From the NCBI GenBank assembly GCA_030765065.1, contig CM060978.1, positions 108,929,192 to 108,993,191 on the forward strand: a stretch of 64,000 nucleotides of DNA, read 5' to 3'. The DNA comes from Deroplatys truncata. Its lineage: Eukaryota; Arthropoda; Insecta; Mantodea; Mantidae. Numbering within the stretch: position 1 is the stretch's first letter; the number at the start of each line of letters is the position of its first letter. Positions 36,668 through 47,450 of the stretch are shown in pieces. The notes beneath the pieces were generated by a model. The model saw only the letters and a program-made list of their open reading frames with translations. It was not told where the DNA came from and searched no databases. The position numbers and the translations under genes are program-made.

Positions 36668-36677
36668 TAAAAGGGGC
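36668..36677 (+). other. Polypurine tract of the LTR element
   Basis: TAAAAGGGGC lies within a few bases of the 3' LTR, where plus-strand DNA synthesis of LTR elements is primed. Confidence 0.65.
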
Positions 36678-36681
36678 AATT

Positions 36682-37560
36682 TAAGTCAGTATTTTTAACA
36701 CTTAAATATAACCAGTCTAATTATATAATAAAAAATATAATAACAGCCAGCCTTAAAAGCAATATGTGTATGTAATAATATATAAAATGTATGTAACGGT
36801 CATTGTATTATGTTTATATTATTATGTACAAGTTTAATAATGTTACGTGAATGTATTACATAATTTAACAACGTAGGAGCTGTGAGAATAAAAGCCGAAA
36901 GTTGCTAACAATGAGATAACCTTGAGGCAATAATGAATTAGAAAGTTTAATAAAGGCTACTAGTAATTCTTGGAACAATAATATAATATTTATAACAGTT
37001 TATAAATACCCAATCAAAAGCTAGAAAAGCTGAAAGTTAAATAAAAGTATTCTATTGGAGTAGGATTAGCCAATAAGAGACTTAAAGTAGAGAAATTTAC
37101 AAATTTAAGCGGTAAACACCAGAAACTACTAGACAGTGTTTCTGAGCATGGTACAGGTTACGTGTGAGACATAAAACTTCATTACGGTGGGAATAAAATA
37201 AAGTTTACGTATTAAAAAGTACAATTAATAAATAATCTTACAGCTCTACAGTATGATATATCAGTGAAGTGCGATTTAATCATGTGAAAGATTAATAAAA
37301 AGGAGTGAGGTAAAAAATAATAATTTATGTAAGCGTTCATTCTTTAGCCACACCACCCCCTGCTAAGAGATACATGTTTCTGCAAATTACTACTGATGCA
37401 GCCGAGGCATGCATATATATTTAAATAAACATTAAAAATACAAAGTTCATTTTTAAACCGGAAAGTTAACGTGGGGCGAAGGCCACCGGAAACTTTGTAT
37501 CGTGCGTGGTCTAAACAACTTCAAGTTTGGCTCTCCAACTGCAGCAATACTTCTACTTCA
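36682..37560 (+). repeat. 3' LTR
   Basis: Direct repeat of 33351-34227. The first bases are altered (TAAGTCAG in place of TGAGGCAG), while the end CTACTTCA is kept. It carries 'gaaggccaccggaaactttg' and 'gtgcgtggtctaaac' in common with the 5' LTR and with the solo copies. Confidence 0.9.
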
Positions 37561-37565
37561 ATGTT

Positions 37566-37954
37566 TATGATTGATCAGATTTTGCATGCAAGAAGAGAAA
37601 TGCCTCTAAGTTGCTTTTAACACAAGCGCGCGTGCGCGTAAATTATAGTAGCCTTTCTCAGAAGTTTCGATGTACATACCAGCTGAGTCATCTATAAGAA
37701 AGCCAAAAACCATTACTTTCAAAAACGTTTATACAGATGCGGCATTGTTTTTATAAATGTTATAGTTAAATATTACTGGTTTTATATTATAGTTTGTGAA
37801 TGTGATAATTCAGTATAAATAAGCATTTACTCGCTAACGTGAATAATATAACGCGCTAGATTAATCTCACAAGAGTACTAATTCTACTGTTTACCTATAA
37901 GGCTGAGCAGTGACTTCTCTGGGTACTCCTAATGATGAAATATACGCTCACATA
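37566..37954. other. No recognisable gene
   Basis: Unrecognised AT-rich flank of the LTR element with a short CGCG run 'gcgcgcgtgcgcg' at 37626. Confidence 0.5.
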
Positions 37955-38115
37955 GAAGTAAAAACAATCTGATGTGTTACACTCACCTTCTCTACTCTTG
38001 CACAAATTATTTTTACAAACGTTTATTCTCCATCAACTTCATGTTAATCGATATAAAATTTTGCAGAAACTATCTTATTGCTAAGTTTCTTATAGGTGCA
38101 AGGGGAACTGTTATA
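37955..38115 (+). repeat. Repeat A, copy 9 (5' fragment)
   Basis: 'aaaacaatctgatgtgttac', 'ttctctactcttgcacaaa', 'tattctccatcaacttcatg' and 'ataggtgcaaggggaact' match the first 160 bases of the intact copy at 39.2 kb, after which similarity stops. Confidence 0.75.
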
Positions 38116-38289
38116 ACTTACGTTGCTTCCCAAATAATTAAAATCTGATGTTGGTTCTACAGTTTCATTCTGTATTGTTTTTGTTTGAGATGAATATTTT
38201 CCACAACTAGCCATAATCTTTGTTTGTTTGTTTGTGGAGATTTTGAGATTTTAGTATTTCCTTATTTCTTTTAATAATTTCGTTTTCCT

Positions 38290-38925
38290 ACATTAGTGGA
38301 ATGACATTAGAATATTCTAATATATTGATATCTTTATTATTTATTCTAATGCCAGGTTTTATTTCCTTTTTCTGCTTTTTTATAACTTCGTCTAAATAAA
38401 CATTAAACAGGGTTGGTGACAGGCTTTATCCTTGGCTTTTTCCTTGGTTTGTTTCTATTTATGGCTGCCTCGGTTAATTCCTTTACTTAGACATTTTATT
38501 TATTACTATTTTTGTTGTTTTTGTTCCACTTTAAAATCTTAGGTTATATCGCGGCCTTACATTTGAAACAGTTTATCATGGCAGTGGAGTTTGCTCGTTG
38601 ACTCTTTGGGTTAATATTTGCTTTGTATTTAGTTCATACACACATTCAGATTCTTTCATACTTCCAGAGTCTAGGGTGGACAGGGGATAGTCCTGGTAAA
38701 TAAAAATCCCCATCCTCCAGTTGGAATCGAACCCGAGACCTCTGGATATGGAGGTTACCATGCTAATCCCAGAATACAGAGGCAATCTATACCTTTTAGT
38801 GCTTGTACTCGTATAAGGTGAGAAGCGCATTCTTGATTCGTCATTAGAGTCCACAATTTCTCTCCAAGACAAGTCAAACGATTTTTCAAAGTCGACAATC
38901 GCAATGTGCCTTTCTAAGTTCACAT
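38290..38925 (-). pseudogene. LINE reverse-transcriptase fragment, split by a SINE
   Basis: On the minus strand HIAIVDFEKSFD (38866-38910) is RT motif A of a non-LTR element with its catalytic-type Asp. Further along, at 38375-38422, LSPTLFNVYLDEVIKK is the motif B region, followed by INNKDINILEYSN. Between them lies a family C SINE (38631-38787). Stops and a frameshift are present, and motif C (YADD) is missing. The wording resembles the LINE at 46-49 kb. Confidence 0.8.
38631..38787 (-). mobile_element. tRNA-derived SINE, family C, copy 1, inside the RT fragment
   Basis: Minus strand head 'attgcctctgtattctggg', B box CGGGTTCGATTCC near 38733, then 'aactggaggatggggattt', 'ttatttaccaggactatcc' and the end 'ctctggaagtatgaaag'. 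Same family as 50.8, 55.3 and 61.4 kb. Confidence 0.82.
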
Positions 38926-39208
38926 CAACAAACCCTTCCCTTCTACTTTCTCTAACTCAGCCAATGCCACTACCTTCGTTTTAGGCATCATGATACTCTT
39001 TTTAAAATACTTTAAATACAAAAATACGAATATTTTAATTCTGAAGCAGTTAACCACTTTCTGCGTTTCTTGGCTGGCGGATTCTATTGTGTAGGATTTT
39101 TCTAGAAAATAGCAAAGTCGATAACATTAAGTGGTGGAAGGTCTGCTAAGATTCAACTCTTTCAGAGTTTTAATGCCCATCTTAGATTAGAGATTTACTG
39201 TTTTAGTT

Positions 39209-39972
39209 TAAAAAAATCTGATGTGTTGCACTCACATGACTTTCTCTACTCTTGTACAAACTATTCTTACAAACACAATTCTCCATCTAATTCATATTAA
39301 TCGAGATAAACATTTGCAGAAACGTATTGCTAATATTCTTGTAGGTGCAAGGGGAATACGATAGGCTTTAAATGATAATCAAATCTTTTAGGAGTTAGTT
39401 GCTATGTGGAGCATTCCATTCTCTTTGCATGTCCAGGACATAAAAAAATGAACAATGAATTCCCATTTGAGAAAAAGTATAAGTATTGGAAAATTAAAAA
39501 AAAATAGCAAGGAATATCTCGGGAATGGGTCCCTGAAAAAAAGTATATGATATAAATTGTGTGTTTTAACAGATCTACATGTTTTGTGTAGTAAAGTTTT
39601 GTCTATCTCTTACGGATTACCAGTTATGCGAAAGTCATTCAAGATATACATTTCATTTGCCATAAAAATATCTTGAGCATATGATATGTATTTTAATCAA
39701 AATGTTAGCCATTTTTGACAAAATCAAAATTTTAGAAAAATGTTCCATGTAAAGGGTAGTATGGGATGGAAGGACACCAAAGTTTAGTATTTATCCGATT
39801 TTTCGTTTTTGAGTTATGCTGTTCACAGACAGACACACATTTTTGCTTCCAAAATTGTTTATTTGGATTCAGAGCGCCTCAAAACACGTATTTCCGGTGA
39901 AATCTCGGTATCGAATTTTTGGGTGGAATGCAATATTTCTCATACTTACTATATGTAGTAGAGAAAGTAAAA
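39209..39972 (+). repeat. Repeat A, copy 10 (reference copy, full length)
   Basis: The clearest complete copy, about 764 bases, from 'aaaaaatctgatgtgttgc' to 'gtagtagagaaagtaaaa'. ACTTTCTCTACT near the left end (39239) is the inverse complement of AGTAGAGAAAGT at the right end (39956-39967). The outermost 25 bases on the left have no counterpart on the right. No coding frame shared with known transposases was found, so a non-autonomous DNA element is possible but unproven. Confidence 0.88.
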
Positions 39973-41165
39973 AAATCGATTTCTTGTCTGAATCTTGATT
40001 TTTCCGTTTATGTAATGATCATAATATAAAAGCAATAAATACTGTCATTATTTTATATAACTGTTAAGCTCTTAAGCTCGGGAATGCTTTAGCTGGTAAT
40101 AAAATAAAAATGAAGTAAGCACTTCTTTAGCAATTAACTTGCAGTATAGACAAAATGTTTTAATTTAGTTAACTTCACCAATTAGCGATCCTCCTAATTA
40201 AAGTGAGGGCATTGACATCAACTGAACATCCCGGGAAGTTTCAAATATTGATTTGCATTTACGATCGATCAAGAGCTCTGTGTTGTCGATGAATCGCGCA
40301 GTATTTGTTACCTCTTTCATTGAGAACGTAATGAGCTGTTTGACGGTAATTGACGCTTAATTCTCAATGCCGTTGATCCATATGTAACATACATTACAAC
40401 CGAAAGCGAGGGTGTTCTGGGAAGGCCGCCGGACAATGTCATTAAAATGTCGGCATAGCAACGTGTGTAATTCACTTACTACACGGTATTGTTTTACAAA
40501 ATACGGCTCTGAATTTGACGAGGTGCCCCGAGATATCAGGAGAGTTATATTTCCAGTTAAATGGATGTTGATACTGCAAACATGTTGACCATATCTGTCA
40601 AAAGTCTTTAACATGTTTTAGTTGTAGCTCTGTTATCCAATTATCGTAGACCAAGATGAACTTTCATCTCATAATGAGAGTAATCATGAGTTCCAGATGA
40701 CTGCAGTACCAGTGAACAATAGACCACTCTCGTCATTCAGTAAAACATATGTTTGGAGAGGATGAGGTTGATGAAAGTACGCACTTTAGATGCGTTTATT
40801 TGCAATTATCGTCAATATCGTTTGCTTAATCCAAAGTGATTGCGGGAAGCTTTGACGACAACACTATCATGCATTTGGGCGTCAGCGTGTTGAAGTGCAC
40901 CAACAAGAATCAAACACACATAGAAATTACTAATCTAATTAGCCTTATTGGCATTGATTCATATCATGTGGCCAGCCAGGGGATGTGGCTATTTCGCTCA
41001 ATGTCATTTCAGCTAAATATATACTGAAGAGAACTGATTAAGGATTACATAGCCAGTGAAATTACATACAAATGGTTTGATAACCTTCCGGTAAAGCCTT
41101 TACATTTTATGGCTGATGCGGCGTTTCGCTATTCCCGTGATGAGTTTCTTAAAGTGTACATACAA
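39973..41165. other. No recognisable gene; complex non-repetitive stretch
   Basis: 40150-40620 has balanced composition, no repeat family and several homeodomain- and TGTCA-type words. It could be conserved non-coding DNA, which only a comparison with a related genome would show. Confidence 0.3.
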
Positions 41166-41700
41166 AAGCTTATTTGTACCTTCTCTACCACTTATCTATA
41201 ATAATAAGAAGAGGAAACATTGTATTACATCCAAACATCTGATATCAATAATCCACAAGAAGTGCATGCCGTGAGGATCTCTGAATCCAAAAAAGATATT
41301 TTAGAAAAATATCCGCACGCGTGTGTGTGTCTGTCTGCCTGTCTGTGAAGAGCATAACTCAAAAACTTGGGATTTAGGTTCACCATCTTCCAAGGATGTG
41401 AGACAATGAAGATTTTCAAGAATATCCCTATATTGGAACATTTTTCGTTATATTTTATTTTCTCAAAAATGGTTCTAACATATTTTATTAAAATACCAAA
41501 TGCTTACGATATTTGCATGAAAAATAAAATGCAAACATCGTTTATCCATCCAGTACGTTTCATTCTGAATGAACGTTATATATTCTTGTATGACTTATAA
41601 ATCGTAAGAGAAAGATAAAAGCTTACCAAACAAGTAATGTAGATCTTGTTGAAGTACACAAAATTCATGTCGAATAAGAATGTTTCCGTTATTGCTTAGA
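41166..41700 (-). repeat. Repeat A, copy 11 (diverged)
   Basis: 'taccttctctaccacttatc', 'gaagagcataactcaaaaac', 'ggatttaggttcaccatc', 'aagattttcaagaatatccc', 'ttctcaaaaatggttctaac' and 'cgtaagagaaagataaaagc' follow the reversed order of repeat A, with a loss between 'aaaac' and 'ttggg' in the centre. Confidence 0.78.
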
Positions 41701-42352
41701 ACTGCCAAATATGTTATACTCCATTGAAATGCTAAGTCGTCATTCGCTATTTCTAGTGATCATGAAATGAGTGAAATATCAAAGTCAGTATACAGCGGCC
41801 CGCTTTTTAAAGATTTAACTGTCATTTCAGCCTCCTGTATTCTCATTCTATCTAGAATGAAACTGTAATGAGATCATATCTGCAAATGTTTGCCTGGAAT
41901 AACATTAGTAGTGAGAAAAATAAGCTTTGGTAGTGATTTGTGGAAGAAAGGGAGAGAAAGTGATTTAAATGTAATATGTCGGATTTTTCTACCATAGGTT
42001 TGTAATTATATAATTTATAGGGAAAAAACTAACCTAAACACTATTAGGGCATTTTTTGTTGTTACTATATTGTTAAGAAACCTTGTTTTATTTGTCCACA
42101 ATCGTATGGAGAAGAAGTTGAGTTAATCATTTCAAACGCCTCTCATGATCTGATACATCTTTTGAATTATTTGAATCAGGATGAACAACTCAGTTGATTT
42201 ATGGAATGAAATATACGTGATCGATTTTAAAACTACATAAATTTGGGTTGTTATGAATTTCTAGGACACCATATTTACAGTGTCAAAAATAGTAGGTTTT
42301 GATCAATACCGTAATGTGTAAACAAAATTACGTTTAGATTCACTATAATATG
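41701..42352. other. No recognisable gene
   Basis: AT-rich unrecognised sequence. Confidence 0.5.
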
Positions 42353-42660
42353 CTAGTTATGGAAAACTGAATTGAATTTTATTTATGGACGCTCTTTAAC
42401 TGCTGTGGTCCTTAGCATCCTATTCCATATTGGGCGTGAAAGATCGGTAATTTTGCTCAGAGGCCTCTTTATCAGGCTTGAGGTTCTTTTACGTGCCGTA
42501 AATCTACCAGCTTTACTTCCCTTCCGAAGGAAGCCATGCTAAGGATCTTTACGTCCGAAAAAGAAATCTACCTTCCTCCGCAGGGTTTGAACCCGCGACC
42601 TCGGTAACAAGAGGCTAGTATGGTAACCACTACACCACGGAGGACGACTACTAGTTATGG
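42353..42660 (-). mobile_element. tRNA-derived SINE, family A, copy 5, with 10-bp target-site duplication
   Basis: The most complete family A copy. On the minus strand it reads CCTCCGTGGTGTAGTGGTTA (A box, near 42644) and GGTCGCGGGTTCAAACCCTG (B box, near 42603-42584), then the family body to 'gttaaagagcgtccataaat'. Flanks CTAGTTATGG at 42353-42362 and 42651-42660 are identical. The head resembles tRNAs with a GTGTAGTGGTTA D-arm, such as valine-type tRNAs; the parent tRNA is inferred. Confidence 0.92.
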
Positions 42661-44040
42661 GAGTGAATGTATACTACTTCCTTTTGTATAAATTCTCGTC
42701 TACTGTTTATTTCTTTGGTTAATGCTCGACAATTATGATAAATTTTTAATATTAACGGGAGACTAAAAGCCCTGTACCGCTAATGTTTAATCTGCTAAAT
42801 TATTGATCTATTATCTCAGAGTATTTAACATACCAGACTGATATTTTTAGTGGATGTAGATAAACGCCTTCTAAGTTCACTGATTTACTTTTATCCAAAA
42901 GGTTTGTTTGTTAAGGAAGATAGCATTTGTATCAATTATCTTTTGATTAAAATTAATCAGCAATTATTTTTTCAAATAACCAACCGTCTTATCAATTCCA
43001 AAGTAGATCCACATAAGAACCTAATGTTATTTTTATTATCCTAAAATGTTATTGATCAATCTGCAGTAGTTTCTAAGAAAAGGATTCATCCACAGAAAAA
43101 GTTGTTCAAAGAAAAACCGGAGAAAAGAAACTAGCATATATTTGGAAGGAAACAACATGGCTCGACTCCACAGCAGTTAACAGCGGTGGCAATTCATAGA
43201 GCGAGGTTTCCCCTAAAAGATGGGCTAAAGTTTACCGCTCTACTTAAAACTGTGTAGGAGTTATGATTTTTTCCTGGTTCAGAATTCCCTTACAGAATTA
43301 AAAATATCTTTAAAATATAAGTATTGTGCTTACAATGATAAACCATCCATCAAAGAAGAGATTCCAATTTATAACACTACACAAAGAAACTAAAAAAGTA
43401 TTATTTTGGGGCAATTTTTGCCATTTAGTCTCACCTTAAAATGTTTATATTTGTTTTAAATGCATTTATTGCAAACCACAGAGAACCTCAAAATAAACAC
43501 TGAATACAATACACATCCCCTTCTGTATCCTCTCTCACCATATTCCCAATTGACAACCTCAACATTAGTGTTAAACTTTAAAGGAGAAAAACTTTTTAAA
43601 GTATATTTATAATAATATTTTATTAAAGGATTTTATGGGAGAATGATAGGATTTTTCGTAAAGAAATTTGATTAAGACCACTAATAGCACCAACAAGTGC
43701 GGAAGAAATATAATTTGAATTTCCATACATTTAGACTCCCGGAATACGTTCCGTACTCTTTAGAGGGTACATGCATACATGTCTCCCTGTGATTTAAAGA
43801 TAGAACATCTGGAACGTAATTGGCGGGCAGAGCAAAGTTGGGCATGTCTGCGCGATGGATGAAACATCAGGTCGGGTCTGTTACTGACAGTTGTGCCAGA
43901 CGGGAAAGTCTATCACGTAAAGAGAGAAAGCTCTAAGCTAGACAGAATGGACAACTTTGTAGGTGAAAGGGCAGCATGTAGCCACACAAATTTGCTTTTC
44001 AGATTCATAGAAGTTTATCCGCCTCGACTATACCATATAT
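42661..44040. other. No recognisable gene
   Basis: AT-rich with short frames only. The last bases, CCATATAT, are the left flank of the hAT element. Confidence 0.45.
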
Positions 44041-44085
44041 CAGGGGCGGCCAAACCTAGGCCCGCTGATAGCGCAAGATCTGATG

Positions 44086-44520
44086 TGAACCTATTTGTCA
44101 TCACAAACTCATTTGAGTCTGAAAAGAGTAACTTAGATTTATTCATTAACCCATTTTGCATTTCAGAGTCTCAGATCTTTAAATACTCTCCATTCTTGTA
44201 AATGGTAATAATGAAAATAATAAAGATCCAAAATCACTCAAGATTTTTGGTTAAATTTAAAGAGCATTGTGAATCACCCTCTTCTAATTTGACTGAATTT
44301 TGAACCGGTTTCCTGAAATCCACGGTCTTGCTCTAAGGCTCGTGTGCCGATTTGACTCCACAAGCACTTGTGAACAAAGTTTTTCTGCCATGAATGTTAT
44401 TAAGAATAAATAGCCTTACTTATGACACGTGCACATCTTGCTAATTAACACGATTTGCAAATCAAAACTTGCACCTGGTATTGAGACATTGGTAAATGAA
44501 AAACATGTACAAAAGTCCTA
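44086..44520 (+). pseudogene. hAT transposase C-terminal remnant
   Basis: NLDLFINPFCISES (44133-44174) is followed, after frameshifts, by LALRLVCRFDSTSTCEQSFS then AMNVIKNK (44330-44412) and KLAPGIETLVNEKHVQ (44466-44513). This is the hAT dimerisation domain pattern, in which FGSTYLCEQ-F is typical, as in GTF2IRD2-like transposase relatives. Stops after NK and elsewhere show decay. The N-terminal BED finger and the catalytic region are absent. Confidence 0.8.
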
Positions 44521-44801
44521 TTAATATTACAGTAATTTAAAATTCCTTTGTATCTTATTATTAAATAGTCTAATAAGGAGTATTTCTAATAACAATGTGT
44601 TCCATTTTATGATAAGTTTTAAAAAACTGTAAAATAATGATATTTTAAATATAAACGAGCGTATAATATGAATAACTAAATCACTTTTTAAAGCATTATA
44701 TCTACTTACAGCTACACTTACCTTAATATTTTACTGTACTTTGAGAACGTTCATATTTTAGGAGGAGTTGTATTGTATTTCAATTATTGGGGAGCCGAAC
44801 T

Positions 44802-45677
44802 TGAAGTAGTTGCAATCGCACGTATGGTAAAAGATTTCCGGTAGCCTTCGCCCCAAATGCACTATCCGGTGGCCTTTACCCTCAAAAAATGTTTAAAAAA
44901 TATTAACTTTGTAATTTTGACTGTTTCTTTACATATTTGCCTCGACTGCATCAGTATTTATAATTTTTAGTGACATGAATGTCTTAGCAGGGAGTGGTGC
45001 GACTGAAGAATGTAGGCTTACACAGATTATAATTTTACTACACTCCTTTTATTAATGCTTGACACTATTTAAATAACACTTCACTGATATAGAGAGAGAG
45101 CTGCGAGGTTTTTATTAATTACTTGCACTTTTTAACACGTAAACTATTTTCATCTCACTGAACACGTATTAAATTTCTCGAAGACGCGTCATGCGTCCGG
45201 TTAGAAACGCTGTCTACAAGCAACGCATCCGGTTAAGAGCGCTGTCTACAAACAACTAACTTCTGAATTTGTAAATTTTGCTCCATTTTAGTTTCTGATT
45301 GGCTAATCCTAGTCCAATAACTAAACCTTTTTCTGGTTGTTGATTGGCTATTTTATAAACTGTCACAAAAATTACATTATTGTTTCCAAGAATTACAAGT
45401 AGCATTAAACTTTCAAATTCATTATTGCCTCAAGGTTACCTCATTGTTATCTCATTGTTAGCAACTTTTAACCTGTTATTCTCACAGCTTCTATTAAATT
45501 ACGTAATACATTCACATAACATTATTACACAAGTATACAATAACATAAACATATACAATGTAATATACACTTTTTATATATTGTTACATACACATATTGC
45601 TTTAAGACGGGCTATTATTGAATTTATATATTATATAATTAGATTGAAATCATTTAAGTGTTAAAAATACTGCCTCA
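44802..45677 (-). mobile_element. Solo LTR 2, nested in the hAT element
   Basis: Reverse copy of the LTR family, from TGAAGTAGTTGCAATCGC to TTAAAAATACTGCCTCA, about 876 bases. Shared blocks are 'gtagccttcgcccc', 'cctcgactgcatcag', 'tcttagcagggagtggtgcg', 'caaggttacctcattg' and 'tttaagacgggctatta'. AACT abuts both ends (44798-44801, and 45677-45680 if the last A is shared), suggesting a 4-5 bp target duplication. No gag or pol is attached. Confidence 0.88.
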
Positions 45678-45796
45678 ACTTATATAATACTTTAGTTCAG
45701 ACTCAAAATATTTATTAATATACATTTAATTAGATTGCCACATAAAATATTGTATCAATTTACCGCTCCAAGCTCAAAATAGGTTGGCCACTCCTG

Positions 45797-45985
45797 GAAT
45801 AAATACACTAATGTCAATGTGTACCTGTCGTACACGTACAAGCAAGGTTCAATGGAAGAAGGTGTTATGCTACAGTTTTGCTTAATTCTGCTTTTCTTCG
45901 TTGACGAAGGTTTTATGTATCAAATTTTACCGCAAAGGTAAATTATATTCATATACCATCAATTAACCGAAATATTAAATAAATG
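45797..45985. other. No recognisable gene
   Basis: Short spacer between the hAT element and the 5' region of the LINE. Confidence 0.4.
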
Positions 45986-46789
45986 AAACAGGTTTCGGCA
46001 AGAGGAGAGGGTAAGCTAAAAGTGGTTCACAACTGGTAGATAGCAGTGGATAGCAACGCATCTAGGAGAAGGAAATCTCGTAGGACAAATCACGGATACA
46101 TGGACCCGAAGCCAAAGCGAAGTCAACCATCTATGGGAGAAAAACAAGCCGGCCGGGAGGCTTTGAGTTGGCAGCCCCAACATCTGACTTGCTTAGCTGT
46201 GGACTGATAATCTGCACTAAGGAGATGAATATTGCTCTTAACTTTAATAATAAACACGACAGTTCCCAAGTAAGACGATTTAAGCATGAAAAAGATAAAC
46301 GACTAGGAACTGCTCATAGATTGCATATTGTCACATGGAATGTAAGAGGTCTAGGTATGAAAGAACTAGAATTGTAAAATATTGTAAATGATAGAAACAT
46401 TGAAATAACAGAAACAAAAGAGAAATTGAAAGGTATTAAGGCATTAAATAAATACATAATTATATACCATACATTGGAGTTATACAGATAGACAGAGCAA
46501 AATGTGGATTAGCAACATTATTAGAGAAAAATTGAGAAATGGAATAGATTATTATAAATATGTACATAAAAGAATACTCATTATAAGACTTAGAATTAAA
46601 AGAGAACATATGACAATTATTGGAAGAGGAAGGAAAAAAAGAGGAAGCAGAAGAATTTGATCAAAACCAATTGGAAATGTAAACACTGATTGTATAATTA
46701 TATGTGGAGATTTTAATGCTAGAGTTGGGAAAATACCTATCCCTGAAATAGCAAAAACATTTTGAGAAGAAATTATTAATTCATTCATT

Positions 46790-46960
46790 CATTCATTATC
46801 TGTTTACCCTCCTCTTATGTAGGACTTACACCCCCCAGGACTTACAAGCGGGTGCCTGGGGTCAGAGGACCGTCGAGGAGCAGACACTCATTCAGACAGA
46901 GCATCCAGGATGGGTGATCAGCCCGATGCCTGGTATGGGATGAAGGAAGTAGATGAAATG
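46790..46960 (-). mobile_element. SINE family D, copy 1 (5' truncated), inserted in the LINE
   Basis: Matches the 3' half of the full family D copy at 58.8 kb: an ATTC repeat tail, 'cttatgtaggacttacacccc', 'ggacttacaagcgggtgcctg', 'ccgtcgaggagcagacac' and 'gatgcctggtatgggatgaa'. It interrupts the endonuclease region between the GDFNARVG block and SIIDYMLIS. Confidence 0.85.
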
Positions 46961-47412
46961 CCAGATCTATAATTGATTATATGTTAATAAGTGATAAATT
47001 AAGGCCACAATTGCAAGATGCACATGGATAATTATATTAGCCAAATTTCGTCTTTTTGAAAAGTGGAAGAAAATAAATCAAACCAGGAAACAGAAAGAGG
47101 GCTGTAAAATATACCTACTAAAGCAAGAAAGTGCAAGACTATTATATCAACATGGTCCACAACAATGCCTTATGGAATCAAAAACAAAAGGTGGAATAGT
47201 GAAGAATGGGAAACATTAAAAGTTAGTATAGAAAAGGCAGCATATGGAGCTGTAGGGAAAAATAATAAATGCAGAAGACAAAAAGACTTAAGAATATGGA
47301 ACGATGAAATAAAAAGTACAATAGAGGACGAACAAAAAGCTTTTAATAAATGTCCTACCACAGAAGAATGAAGAATCCATGAAATATATCACAAAAACGA
47401 AACGTAGCAAAA

Positions 47413-47449
<37 letters not shown>

Positions 47450-47450
47450 G
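47413..47450. repeat. (AAT)n microsatellite inside the LINE
   Basis: About 12 AAT triplets. It lies between two readable LINE coding blocks, so it arose by expansion within the dead element. Confidence 0.92.

Larger units (their letters stand above)
33351..37560 (+). mobile_element. LTR retrotransposon with two LTRs, gag remnant and no pol
   Basis: Two direct repeats of about 880 bases bracket roughly 2.45 kb of internal sequence with a primer-binding site, decayed gag and polypurine tract in the correct order. The flanks read ATGTT on both sides (left ending at 33351 if the terminal T is counted as flank, right 37561-37565), a 5-bp target duplication. No reverse transcriptase, integrase or protease motif is readable between gag and the polypurine tract. 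The copy is therefore either a pol-deleted derivative or a non-autonomous family. Two solo LTRs of the same family lie at 25.3 and 44.8 kb in the opposite orientation. The gag and primer choice fit a Ty3/gypsy-like element, which is an inference. Confidence 0.9.
44041..45796 (+). mobile_element. Internally deleted hAT element containing a solo LTR
   Basis: The left end CAGGGGCGGCCAAACCTAGG and the right end, complement of 45777-45796 (CAGGAGTGGCCAACCTATTT), are imperfect terminal inverted repeats of the CAGGGGTGGCCAACCT type used by some hAT elements. The flanks CCATATAT and GAATAAAT agree at five of eight places, compatible with a decayed 8-bp target duplication. Only the C-terminal transposase end is left inside. 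Removing the solo LTR leaves about 880 bases. Confidence 0.75.

Noticed and set aside
38576-38923. 115-codon minus-strand frame as one protein
   Set aside because: It is a chimera of an RT motif A remnant and the reading-through of a family C SINE.
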